64,000 nt of DNA from Pseudalgibacter ostreae. Its GTDB lineage: Bacteria; Bacteroidota; Bacteroidia; Flavobacteriales; Flavobacteriaceae. The DNA lies in contig NZ_JBHMFC010000009.1 of the NCBI RefSeq assembly GCF_042427585.1, positions 86,359 through 150,358 on the forward strand. Direction: 5' to 3'. The notes under the pieces were generated by a model that worked only from the letters and a program-made list of their open reading frames with translations, ran no database searches and was not told the DNA's origin. Shown here piece after piece: positions 1 through 8,075 of this stretch. A program made the position numbers and the translations under genes. Positions within the stretch are counted from its first letter, which is position 1. Every line of letters starts with the position of its first letter.

Positions 1-87
1 TAATTATTTTGAGGATTTACCGTTTTAACCTTCTTAATAAAATTCATCAGACATCAAGAATGCCATGTCTTTTGAAAAACATTATAA

Positions 88-129
88 AAAAAGAGGGTCT
101 CGTTAATAAAAACATGGAGCCCTCTTTTT
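88..129 (-). terminator. Rho-independent terminator of the DUF6503 gene
   Basis: Arms AAAAAGAGGG (88-97) and CCCTCTTTTT (120-129) pair perfectly and enclose a loop that can partly pair further. On the minus strand the hairpin lies just after the stop codon of the DUF6503 gene and ends in a T run. Confidence 0.75.
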
Positions 130-153
130 ATAATATTTTAATCCTAAAAAAAT

Positions 154-945
154 TTACTCGATAATCTCAGCACCTTCTGGAATTTCAAAAAGAACATCGT
201 TTGGCTGCTCTTTAGATAGCTTGATATGGGCAAATACGGTTTCACCATTTTCTGTAGTAGGTAAATTATTTTCGTATTTATACTTAACAATTGTTTTAGG
301 AAGTAACAAACCGTCTACGTCTTGCCAATTATTATATCTTCTAAAATGTAGTTCTTTTGCTTTTTCATTCGTAAAAAATGTAACCGTATAGGCCAACCAC
401 TCCATTTTATAGGTCTCTGCATTATAGTAAAGTATATACTCATCTTCTGGAGACCCCCCTATACCTGATTGATATGAAATATGGATTCCTGGGTAACGTT
501 CGCCTTCAAACACCAAGGGTTCTGCATCTTTAAAAACAATGCCTTCATCTGCCAAAACAAACGGCATCGCATAAAAATAAAACATAAGGTTATAATAAAA
601 TTTGGGTTTTCCTGTATAAGCTTTATCCCCTTTATTAAGGAGCCACACATCCTTTCCGTTAAAGCCTATGGCATGATCTGGCGTTTCAATATGAGATGCT
701 CTGGTTCTTAAATTAGTACGGGTAACCTCGTCCCCTTCTTCTTTAAGCATGGTGAATTCTAAAAACCTTTGCGTTTTCCAAGAATCTAAACCACCATGAG
801 CCTCAAACACGTTTTGTAGGTTTTCGGGATAGGCGTTGTTTACGGTATTTAAATGAGCTTCGGAATGTTCTATTACGGTTTCTTTTTTAGTGTCTTTGCA
901 GGAAATAAAAGAAATAATCAATAGTGTTAAAAATAGTTTTTTCAT
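154..945 (-). CDS. DUF6503 family outer-membrane-type lipoprotein
   Basis: 263 residues. The N-terminus is a lipoprotein signal: KK, a hydrophobic stretch, then a lipobox ending at Cys16 (FISC), so the protein should be lipid-anchored in the cell envelope. The remainder is beta-rich with aromatic patches and resembles DUF6503, a Bacteroidota family probably related to the LolA-like beta fold; this assignment is from memory of family patterns. No catalytic motif is visible. It is divergent from the neighbouring RNA methyltransferase, monocistronic, and closed by its own terminator. The biochemical role is unknown. Confidence 0.75.
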   Translation of the reverse strand: MKKLFLTLLIISFISCKDTKKETVIEHSEAHLNTVNNAYPENLQNVFEAHGGLDSWKTQRFLEFTMLKEEGDEVTRTNLRTRASHIETPDHAIGFNGKDVWLLNKGDKAYTGKPKFYYNLMFYFYAMPFVLADEGIVFKDAEPLVFEGERYPGIHISYQSGIGGSPEDEYILYYNAETYKMEWLAYTVTFFTNEKAKELHFRRYNNWQDVDGLLLPKTIVKYKYENNLPTTENGETVFAHIKLSKEQPNDVLFEIPEGAEIIE

Positions 946-1026
946 GTTTTCGGAATTATGTTTGTATATTTTAAAGTCGTTCTACAAAAGCTAAAATTAC
1001 ATTTAAATAAATTACTTTTGATTCCT

Positions 1027-1827
1027 ATGATGATAAAAGCAATTACCAGCATACAAAATCCACTCGTAAAACAACTTGTCCAATTAAAGGACAAGTCGCG
1101 CGAGCGCAGAAAAACAAACACCTTTTTAATTGAAGGTATTCGAGAAATAACACTGGCCTTAAAAGGGGGGTATGAGTTGGAAACCATTCTTTTTTATCCC
1201 GAATTATTCACTTCAGATCAAGTTAAAGCCCTAACGCCTTTAGCCATAAATACTATTGAGATTTCCAAAGAAGTATATCAAAAGCTAGCCTATCGCGATA
1301 CTACCGAAGGTGTTTTAGCCGTTACAATCTCTAAGCATCATCATATAACGGATTTACAATTCGATACTAAAACCCCATTGATTTTAGTGGCTGAAGCACC
1401 CGAAAAACCTGGAAATATCGGAGCGCTTTTAAGAACAGCAGATGCTGCTCGTGTAGATGCTGTAATTATTGCCAACCCCAAAACAGACTTATACAACCCA
1501 AACATTATTCGCTCTAGTGTAGGCGGGTTGTTTACCAACCAAGTTGCCACAGGAACTACCACAGACATTATTGCGTTTTTAAAATTAAAGGAAATCCCTG
1601 TTTATTGTGCAGCCTTACAGGCTTCGCTTGAATACCACACACAAGACTTCACTAAACCGACCGCTATCGTAGTAGGCACAGAAGCCACGGGCTTAAGTAA
1701 GGAATGGTTAGAACATGCTAAACAAAATATAATTATTCCTATGCAAGGAGAAATAGATTCTATGAATGTGTCGGTTGCTGCAGGAATCCTTATTTTTGAG
1801 GCGAAAAGACAGCGCGGTTTTAAATAA
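1027..1827 (+). CDS. SpoU/TrmH-family RNA 2'-O-ribose methyltransferase
   Basis: The three SpoU motifs are present: PGNIGALLRTADA (SAM-knot motif 1), VVGTEATGLS (motif 2) and IPMQGEIDSMNVSVA (motif 3). An N-terminal substrate-binding domain (ITSIQNPLVKQL, FLIEGIRE) is typical of the RlmB/TsnR branch, which methylates a ribose 2'-OH in rRNA or tRNA with S-adenosylmethionine. The open frame reaches back to 958, but homology begins at the MMIKAI segment. A TACTTTTG promoter -7 box at 1013-1020 would start transcription at about the ATG at 1027, so I use that start; 1030 is equally possible. The exact target nucleotide cannot be read from sequence. Confidence 0.88.
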   Translation: MMIKAITSIQNPLVKQLVQLKDKSRERRKTNTFLIEGIREITLALKGGYELETILFYPELFTSDQVKALTPLAINTIEISKEVYQKLAYRDTTEGVLAVTISKHHHITDLQFDTKTPLILVAEAPEKPGNIGALLRTADAARVDAVIIANPKTDLYNPNIIRSSVGGLFTNQVATGTTTDIIAFLKLKEIPVYCAALQASLEYHTQDFTKPTAIVVGTEATGLSKEWLEHAKQNIIIPMQGEIDSMNVSVAAGILIFEAKRQRGFK

Positions 1828-1917
1828 AATCGCCATTTCTATGTTTTTTTACAACGACATAATTTCTTAAATTAAAACTGCAAAACAAATAAGTTGCCAA
1901 GACGTTAAAACACAAAT

Positions 1918-3150
1918 ATGACAGCAAACACGCTTTTTTATATCATTATCGCTATTATCATTATCGATTTTTTAGTAGATAAAATACTAGATGCTTTAAA
2001 TGCCAAACATTATAATGATGTGTTACCTAAAGACCTTCAAGACGTTTATGACGAGACAGAATATAAAAAATCCCAACATTATAAAATCACTAATTATAGG
2101 TTCGGATTAATAACTTCTACTTTTTCTCTTCTATTGACTTTAGGTTTTTTGTTTTTTGATGGTTTTGAGTTTGTAGATACGCTTGCTAGAAGTTACAGCA
2201 ACCATCCCATTGGTATCGCGCTTATTTTCTTTGGCATCATTATGATCGGGAGCGATATTTTAACCACGCCATTCTCTTATTACAGCACCTTTGTTATTGA
2301 AGAAAAATTCGGCTTTAATAAAACAACTGTTAAAACATTCTTTCTAGACAAACTTAAAGGCCTGTTAATGATGGCTATTGTTGGGGGTGGTATTTTAGCT
2401 TTAGTTATTTGGTTCTACCAGTTTGCTGGCAAACACTTTTGGCTTTATGCTTGGGCTTTAGTGGCTGTTTTTTCGTTATTTATGAACATGTTCTACTCCA
2501 AACTTATTGTACCATTATTTAATAAACAAACGCCTTTGGAAGCAGGAAGCTTGCGTGATAAAATCTCAGAATATGCGAAAACGGTCGGTTTTAAATTAGA
2601 CACTATTTTTGTAATCGATGGCTCTAAGCGAAGCACAAAGGCCAATGCTTATTTTTCTGGTTTTGGTAGCGAGAAACGCGTAACCCTTTATGATACCTTG
2701 ATTAATGATTTGGATGAAGATGAAATTGTGGCCGTTCTGGCACATGAGGTTGGACATTACAAAAAGAAACACATTATTTTTAATTTGTTCGCCTCTATTT
2801 TATTAACAGGAGTAACACTTTATATTTTATCCTTGTTTATTTCGAATCCCTTATTATCACATGCTTTAGGTGTGGAGATTCCAAGCTTCCACATAGGCCT
2901 GATTGCTTTTGGCTTGCTCTACTCCCCTATTTCTGAAATTACAGGATTGATTATGAATGTGTTTTCTAGAAAATTTGAATATCAAGCCGATGATTATGCA
3001 AAAAACACCTACAAGGCCGAGCCGCTTATTTCATCATTAAAAAAACTCTCTAAAAATAGTTTGAGCAATTTAACACCCCATCCTGCTTACGTATTTATGC
3101 ATTATTCCCACCCAACGCTATTGCAACGGATGTTAAATTTACGAAAGTAG
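1918..3150 (+). CDS. M48 family zinc metalloprotease, Ste24/CAAX protease 1-like
   Basis: 410 residues with several hydrophobic segments. The zinc motif HEVGH is at about residue 276, and the third ligand glutamate lies in SRKFEYQADDYA near residue 360. This is the architecture of Ste24-type integral-membrane proteases, which in bacteria are thought to take part in membrane-protein quality control, since CAAX prenylation is absent. Length matches the family (about 410-420). It is monocistronic; an intergenic structured element follows. Assignment to the family is secure, the substrate is unknown. Confidence 0.9.
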   Translation: MTANTLFYIIIAIIIIDFLVDKILDALNAKHYNDVLPKDLQDVYDETEYKKSQHYKITNYRFGLITSTFSLLLTLGFLFFDGFEFVDTLARSYSNHPIGIALIFFGIIMIGSDILTTPFSYYSTFVIEEKFGFNKTTVKTFFLDKLKGLLMMAIVGGGILALVIWFYQFAGKHFWLYAWALVAVFSLFMNMFYSKLIVPLFNKQTPLEAGSLRDKISEYAKTVGFKLDTIFVIDGSKRSTKANAYFSGFGSEKRVTLYDTLINDLDEDEIVAVLAHEVGHYKKKHIIFNLFASILLTGVTLYILSLFISNPLLSHALGVEIPSFHIGLIAFGLLYSPISEITGLIMNVFSRKFEYQADDYAKNTYKAEPLISSLKKLSKNSLSNLTPHPAYVFMHYSHPTLLQRMLNLRK

Positions 3151-3183
3151 CCGTATTAAATAAATTAAATGGAACAGACTTTA

Positions 3184-3296
3184 TTTAGGGCCTTAACTTT
3201 CAATTTCAAATGGGGCCGCGTTAACGATTGCAGCGGCATCCTTTTTTGAGGCACGAGAAAAAGATACAGCGGAAAGCGTGTTAAAACGCCCATAAA
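3184..3296. repeat. Structured intergenic element (nested imperfect inverted repeat)
   Basis: Part of a gene-free stretch (3151-3500). GGGC near 3188 or 3213 can pair with GCCC at 3288-3291. GCGTTAAC (3218-3225) pairs with GTTAA-AA-CGC (3280-3289). ATCCTTTTTT (3238-3247) pairs imperfectly with AAAAAGAT (3258-3265). CAGCGG occurs twice, at 3231 and 3267. I recall similar 'TTTAGGGCC ... CAGCGG ... TCCTTTTT ... AAAAAGAT-CAGCGGAAAG' elements scattered between genes in flavobacterial genomes, but no formal family name. No second copy is in this window. A short opposite-strand reading frame across it is a by-product. Confidence 0.5.
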
Positions 3297-3362
3297 ATCA
3301 AAAAAATAATCTTCTTTTATGAGATTCCTTGCTTTGTAGAGAGGAGAAACCAAAAAATAAAT

Positions 3363-3500
3363 TATCTTTGCCGCTTGAAAACCCGAAAAGTCGGGTTTAT
3401 ATTCCTCAGGGCGAGGATGTGTTGCGGGAAGTTTAAGTTAAGTATGTCGATTCGCTTCTTTATGTAACACCACATAACACAATCGAATACTTATACAAGA
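3363..3500 (+). promoter_or_regulatory. Promoter -7 box and structured 5' leader of the DEAD-box helicase gene
   Basis: A TATCTTTG box (3363-3370) matches the Bacteroidota -7 element; the nearest TTTG (3333-3336) is 26 bases away, too far for a standard -33. The predicted transcript has a leader of about 125 nt. It opens with a perfect hairpin AAACCCGA-AAAG-TCGGGTTT (3379-3398), then CCTC-AGGGC-GAGG (3404-3416) and more unpaired sequence. Long structured leaders are common on cold-induced helicase genes in other bacteria; regulation here is inferred. Confidence 0.5.
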
Positions 3501-5330
3501 ATGAACACATTCCAAGATTTGGGTCTTAATGAAGACCTTTTAAAAGCCATTACCGATTTAGGATTTACAAAACCAAGCGAAGTACAGGAAAAATCTATTC
3601 CTATCCTTTTAGAAGGTGAAACCGATTTAGTGGCCTTGGCCCAAACGGGCACAGGAAAAACTGCCGCTTTTGGTTTTCCTATGTTACAAAAAATAAATAT
3701 TGATAGCCGTACAACACAAGGCCTTATCTTATCGCCTACCCGTGAACTTTGTTTACAGATTACCAACGAAATGAAAAATTACGGTAAATACTGTAAAGGA
3801 CTTAATGTGGTGGCTGTTTATGGCGGTTCTAGCATTACAGATCAAGCACGTGAAATTAAACGTGGCGCACAAATTATTGTAGCGACCCCAGGACGTATCA
3901 AGGATATGATAAGCAGACGTTTGGTGGATATTTCTAAAATTGATTATGCCGTTTTAGATGAAGCCGACGAAATGTTGAACATGGGCTTTTTTGAAGATAT
4001 TACAGATATTTTATCCAATACGCCTAAAGAGAAGTCTACTTGGCTGTTTAGTGCTACGATGCCTAAAGAGGTTTCTATTATCGCTAAAAAATTCATGAAT
4101 AGCCCGCAGGAAATTACTGTAGGGAATAAAAACGAAAGTACCAACCAAGTCTCTCACGAGTATTATTTGGTAAATGCAAGAGATCGTTATTCTGCCTTAA
4201 AGCGTTTAGCAGATACAAATCCTGATATCTTTTCAGTTATATTTTGTAGAACAAAACGTGACACCCAAAAAGTAGCCGAACAACTTATTGAAGACGGGTA
4301 CAGTGCGGGGGCCTTACATGGGGATTTAAGCCAGAACCAAAGAGATTTGGTTATGAATTCTTTTAGAAAAAAACAAATACAAATGCTTGTGGCTACAGAT
4401 GTAGCTGCCCGTGGTATTGACGTAGATGATATTACACACGTTATAAATTATCAACTTCCAGATGAACCTGAAATTTACACACACCGTTCTGGTAGAACTG
4501 GACGTGCTGGAAAGACAGGGATTTCTATGGTTATTGTTTCTAAAAGTGAAGTGCGCAAGATAAAAGGTATCGAGCGCATCATTAAAAAACAATTCGAGAA
4601 AAAAGAAATTCCAGATGGTATGGAAATATGCGAAGTGCAACTTATGTCGCTCGCCAATAAGATACACCATACCGAGGTTAATCACGAGATAGATAAGTAT
4701 TTAGCCAGTATAAACGAATTGTTTGAAGAAACCAGTAAAGAGGAGCTAATTAAAAAATTCTTTTCTGTAGAATTCACTCGTTTTTATAACTATTACCAAA
4801 AATCTAACAACTTAAATGTTGCTGAAGGCTCGCAAGATAGCGGTGGACGAGATTTTTCAGGTGCTTCAAATTCCTCACGTTATTTTATAAACGTGGGTAG
4901 TAAAGATGGTTTTGACTGGATGAAACTAAAAGATTTCTTAAAAGAGGTCTTGGAACTTGGTAGAGACGATGTCTTTAAAGTTGAAGTTAAAGACAGTTTT
5001 TCCTTTTTTAACACAGAAAAAGAATTACAAGAAAAAGTTTTGGCCTTTTTTACAGATTACAAACACGATGGCCGTTTTGTTAATGTTGAAGTATCACAAA
5101 ACCGTGATGGCGGCGGTGGCGGAAGACGTAGTGACAGACGCAGCAGCGGTGGTCGCGACGGCGGAAACCGTAGCGGAAGACGCAGTAGTGGCGGTCGTGA
5201 TGACAAAAAAGGAGGTTTTAACAGAAGTGATAGACGCCGTAGTGAGGGCACCTCTAAACCCAGACGTTCCGATGGTGATTCTAAATCGAGTTCGGCATCA
5301 TCAGATAGACCAAAGCGTTCTAGAAGATAA
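3501..5330 (+). CDS. DEAD-box ATP-dependent RNA helicase with DbpA-like RNA-binding domain and Gly/Arg/Ser tail
   Basis: 609 residues. In order: Q motif within residues 1-32; Walker A AQTGTGKT (47-54); PTREL; DEAD (about 153-156); SAT (about 183); helicase C-terminal motif VI HRSGRTGRAG (about 327-336); a DbpA-type RRM-like domain (about 455-535, YFINVGSKDGFDW onward); and a basic low-complexity tail (540-609) of repeated GGRR, SDRRSS and GGRD units. It should unwind or anneal RNA in ribosome assembly or mRNA decay, like CsdA/DeaD. The tail probably binds RNA non-specifically. The ATG at 3501 starts directly at the Q motif. It follows a structured leader and is closed by a hairpin terminator. 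Confidence 0.95.
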   Translation: MNTFQDLGLNEDLLKAITDLGFTKPSEVQEKSIPILLEGETDLVALAQTGTGKTAAFGFPMLQKINIDSRTTQGLILSPTRELCLQITNEMKNYGKYCKGLNVVAVYGGSSITDQAREIKRGAQIIVATPGRIKDMISRRLVDISKIDYAVLDEADEMLNMGFFEDITDILSNTPKEKSTWLFSATMPKEVSIIAKKFMNSPQEITVGNKNESTNQVSHEYYLVNARDRYSALKRLADTNPDIFSVIFCRTKRDTQKVAEQLIEDGYSAGALHGDLSQNQRDLVMNSFRKKQIQMLVATDVAARGIDVDDITHVINYQLPDEPEIYTHRSGRTGRAGKTGISMVIVSKSEVRKIKGIERIIKKQFEKKEIPDGMEICEVQLMSLANKIHHTEVNHEIDKYLASINELFEETSKEELIKKFFSVEFTRFYNYYQKSNNLNVAEGSQDSGGRDFSGASNSSRYFINVGSKDGFDWMKLKDFLKEVLELGRDDVFKVEVKDSFSFFNTEKELQEKVLAFFTDYKHDGRFVNVEVSQNRDGGGGGRRSDRRSSGGRDGGNRSGRRSSGGRDDKKGGFNRSDRRRSEGTSKPRRSDGDSKSSSASSDRPKRSRR

Positions 5331-5359
5331 TAACTAAGACGCCATTATAAAATTTCATT

Positions 5360-5412
5360 TTGAGTACAGTCCAGAGGTTTAAAAAACAATCTTCAGACTG
5401 TACTCAACTTGT
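5360..5412 (+). terminator. Terminator after the DEAD-box helicase gene
   Basis: Perfect 12-base arms TTGAGTACAGTC (5360-5371) and GACTGTACTCAA (5396-5407) are separated by 24 nt and followed by CTTGTTTTTG. Confidence 0.65.
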
Positions 5413-5527
5413 TTTTGTTCTAATAAATCGATTAACGTTAAACTTATTTGTTAATTTTAAGTCAAATTAAAAACAAGGTATAAACTTTGCCATAAACTTT
5501 AGTATTTTTATACCTAAATCATTTTCA

Positions 5528-6313
5528 ATGAAAAACTATCTGTTTCTTTTTATGTGTCTATTGGCGAGCGTCGTAAGTTTTGCCCAAGACGATACAGATA
5601 ATACATTGATAAAAGCTATTGTGATTAATGCTGCAGATGACACGCCACTGGAAAGTGTAAACATTGTTAACCTTAACCAAGTTATTGGTACGGCAACTAA
5701 CGCTAAGGGAGAATTCAAAATATCAGCAAAAGCAAACGACACATTACACCTCTCTTATTTGGGTTTTAAATCGATTAAAGTACGAGTTACCAATGACTGG
5801 TTAAAGTTTGGGAACACTAAAATTGCTTTAACCGAACTGGCCTTAGCACTAGAGGAGGTGGTTATTAATCAATTAAAACTAACAGGATACCTCGAAGTAG
5901 ACATCAAGCAAGTACCAGCTGTAAACACAAATTACAGATACAGTATTTCGGGCCTTTCCAATACAGGGTATGAAGCCAATGCGCCTGGAACCCTTAATAA
6001 AATATTAGGATCTATTTTTAATCCTGCCGATTTTTTACACCGCATGTTTGGACGAAAACCCAATGAATTGCATAAGTTGAAAAAAATGAAGCAAGATGAT
6101 GAAATAAGAAATCTTTTAGCCTCTCGTTTTGATCGCGAAATGCTGATGGTTTTATTAAAAGTGGACCGTGTAGATTTAGATGAAATTGTAAGCCAATGTG
6201 ATTACTCTAAAGGCTTTATACAAACCGCGAACGATTTGCAGATTCTGGATGCCATTAGTGAGTGTTATGAAGAATACAAAGTACTTAGTAGAGGACGAAA
6301 CAATCATATGTAA
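5528..6313 (+). CDS. Secreted protein with carboxypeptidase-regulatory-like domain
   Basis: 261 residues. A Sec signal peptide (about 1-19, ending SFAQ) is followed by a carboxypeptidase D regulatory-like beta-sandwich (about 28-95: the TPLESVNI, GTATNAKGEF and LSYLGFKS signature). The same module is the N-terminal extension of many TonB-dependent receptors. Here no barrel follows; the C-terminal 140 residues are charged and helical. The function is not known. Such proteins are common in Flavobacteriaceae and are periplasmic or outer-membrane associated. Monocistronic, convergent with trmH. Confidence 0.75.
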   Translation: MKNYLFLFMCLLASVVSFAQDDTDNTLIKAIVINAADDTPLESVNIVNLNQVIGTATNAKGEFKISAKANDTLHLSYLGFKSIKVRVTNDWLKFGNTKIALTELALALEEVVINQLKLTGYLEVDIKQVPAVNTNYRYSISGLSNTGYEANAPGTLNKILGSIFNPADFLHRMFGRKPNELHKLKKMKQDDEIRNLLASRFDREMLMVLLKVDRVDLDEIVSQCDYSKGFIQTANDLQILDAISECYEEYKVLSRGRNNHM

Positions 6314-6320
6314 TACATTA

Positions 6321-6351
6321 TTAAAAAAAGAGTTATTCGCTCTTTTTTTAA
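6321..6351. terminator. Bidirectional terminator between convergent genes
   Basis: TTAAAAAAAGAG (6321-6332) and CTCTTTTTTTAA (6340-6351) form a perfect 12-bp stem with a 7-nt loop. A and T runs on the two sides allow function on both strands. Confidence 0.7.
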
Positions 6352-6361
6352 CACACACGGG

Positions 6362-7024
6362 TCATTTGACTTTATCCGCATAAAAACGAGCCACGATATC
6401 ATCGTAGCTTTTAATGGTTTTCTTAATCCAGTCCATACGTTTTTCAAGGCTATTTTCATCAGAAAGTTGCCATGCTATATCTGTTTGCTTTAATTTTGTT
6501 GTTACATACTGTAAAATGATAGCCGCAGATACCGAAATATTCAAACTCTCGGTAAAACCCACCATAGGTATTTTTAAAAAGCAATCTGCTGCGTTTAAAA
6601 CCTCTTCCGATAGTCCTTCTGTTTCTCTTCCAAAGAAAAAACATGCTTTTTTATGCACATCGAAATCCTGCAATTCGCAGGTATTACCGTGCGGTGTGGT
6701 GGCCACAATTTGGTAGCCTTTATGTTTTAAATCACTAATGCAATCTTTAACGCTATGGTATCTATTTAAATCCACCCACTTTTGTGCGCCCATAGCAATT
6801 TCTCTATCAATACGTTTAGAGTTAGATTCTTCCACAATATTTACTTCTTGAATGCCAAAAACGTCGCAAGTCCGTATTACGGCACTCGTATTATGAAGTT
6901 GGTAAACATCTTCTGTTGCAACGGTAAAATGCTTTGTACGTTGCGATAATACCGTTGTGAATTTTTCTCTTCGAGATGCTGTTAAAAAAGTCTCTAAATG
7001 GTCTAAAAGCTCAATATCAATCAT
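6362..7024 (-). CDS. trmH: tRNA (guanosine-18-2'-O)-methyltransferase-like, TrmH
   Basis: 220 residues. An N-terminal helical segment (RRE..TTVLSQRTKHFTV) is followed by the SpoU fold: HNTSAVIRTCDVFG (motif 1, with the conserved Asn and Arg), FFGRETEGLS (motif 2) and IPMVGFTESLNISVSAA (motif 3). The layout matches TrmH, which methylates the ribose of G18 in the tRNA D-loop. The nearby protein at 1027-1827 belongs to the same superfamily but has a different N-terminal domain, so they are not duplicates. Start ATG at 7024. A small hairpin (7037-7063) lies just upstream on its own strand. Confidence 0.88.
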   Translation of the reverse strand: MIDIELLDHLETFLTASRREKFTTVLSQRTKHFTVATEDVYQLHNTSAVIRTCDVFGIQEVNIVEESNSKRIDREIAMGAQKWVDLNRYHSVKDCISDLKHKGYQIVATTPHGNTCELQDFDVHKKACFFFGRETEGLSEEVLNAADCFLKIPMVGFTESLNISVSAAIILQYVTTKLKQTDIAWQLSDENSLEKRMDWIKKTIKSYDDIVARFYADKVK

Positions 7025-7225
7025 GGCATAAAAATAAAAAACCAGACGGTTAAGTTGGTTTTTTTTTGCTGTTATTTATAGTTAACATTATTATTTTTGT
7101 TTAATTCGAAATTTGCATAACAAAAAAATCTGTTTTTTTAACTGAAATAAAACTTTATTGGGCCTCACACCAATAAGAGCATGAATATGCTTATATTATC
7201 TTTACAAAATATTTTACACATTCTT

Positions 7226-7906
7226 ATGAAACATATTGTTGTACTTACGGGTGCTGGTATAAGCGCCGAAAGCGGTATTAAAACGTTTAGAGATGCCGAT
7301 GGCTTATGGGAAGGGCATGATGTTATGGACGTAGCAACACCAGAGGGTTTTGCTAAAAACCCTTCACTGGTATTAGACTTTTACAATCAACGCCGAAAAC
7401 AACTTTTGGAAGTTGCTCCCAATCAAGCTCATTTTGATTTAGCTGCTTTAGAAAAGGATTTTAAAGTAAGCATTATTACCCAGAATGTAGATGATTTACA
7501 CGAACGTGCTGGAAGCAGCAAGGTTATCCATTTGCATGGCGAATTACTTAAAGCAAGAAGCACCCATAGTGATACGGATATTATGGATTGCCAAACGGAT
7601 ATACTTTTAGGCGATTTGTGTAAAAACGGGCATCAAATACGTCCACACATTGTATGGTTTGGAGAAGACGTTCCCATGATAGAAAAAGCTATGGCTATTT
7701 GCGAAACCGCAGACCTGTTGATTATTATTGGCACCTCTATGCAAGTTTATCCTGCAGCGGGACTAATGCATTACGTACCAGAACAAACACCTACCTATTT
7801 TATAGATCCAAAACCAAACGTAAAAAGCCAAAAACACTTAAGTGTTATTGCCGAAAATGCTACTATTGGAATGAGAAAAGTGTTCGAACTCCTAAAAACT
7901 GTTTAA
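7226..7906 (+). CDS. cobB: NAD-dependent protein deacylase, sirtuin class III (SIRT5/CobB-like)
   Basis: 226 residues from the chosen ATG. NAD-binding GAGISAESGI (9-18), FRD (21-23), QNVD (86-89) and catalytic His104 in HLHG are all present. Tyr53 and Arg56 (YNQR) are the pair that lets class III sirtuins bind acidic acyl groups such as succinyl-lysine. The zinc-ribbon region has only two cysteines (MDCQ, DLCK), so the usual four-Cys site is incomplete. The frame is open from 7181, but GAGIS normally lies close to the N-terminus and a TATCTTTA box is near 7196, so 7226 is preferred. It would remove acyl groups from lysines in cytoplasmic proteins. Confidence 0.88.
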   Translation: MKHIVVLTGAGISAESGIKTFRDADGLWEGHDVMDVATPEGFAKNPSLVLDFYNQRRKQLLEVAPNQAHFDLAALEKDFKVSIITQNVDDLHERAGSSKVIHLHGELLKARSTHSDTDIMDCQTDILLGDLCKNGHQIRPHIVWFGEDVPMIEKAMAICETADLLIIIGTSMQVYPAAGLMHYVPEQTPTYFIDPKPNVKSQKHLSVIAENATIGMRKVFELLKTV

Positions 7907-8021
7907 TGCTGTATTTCTTAATATTTATGGCACAGGTTTTAAATGCTATTGGGCTACGCCTTAAACACCCCTAAAAGTGTTAAAAAAACTACACCAACTT
8001 GAGAATAAATTTCTATAAAAA

Positions 8022-8054
8022 AACCGATTAAAATTAGATTTTAATCGGTTTTTT
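8022..8054. terminator. Bidirectional terminator between the sirtuin gene and carB
   Basis: Perfect 13-bp stem: AACCGATTAAAAT (8022-8034), loop TAG, ATTTTAATCGGTT (8038-8050), flanked by an A run on the left and a T run on the right. It can end transcripts of both convergent genes. Confidence 0.85.
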
Positions 8055-8075
8055 AAATTTATAACACTTCTATTA

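Noticed and set aside
1..28. Possible last codons of a rightward gene (…NYFEDLPF, stop at 26-28)
   Set aside because: Only eight residues are visible and nothing supports that frame over the others.
3165..3353. 62-codon minus-strand frame
   Set aside because: It lies across the structured intergenic element, has no family match and no start signal; such frames are a known by-product of these elements.
4957..5337. 126-codon frame inside the helicase gene, and opposite-strand frames over the same tail
   Set aside because: They arise from the low-complexity Gly/Arg/Ser tail in other frames; the helicase frame explains the region.
7037..7063. AAAAACCA / TGGTTTTT hairpin before trmH
   Set aside because: Short stem at a position where a terminator makes no sense; may be chance, so not listed as a feature.
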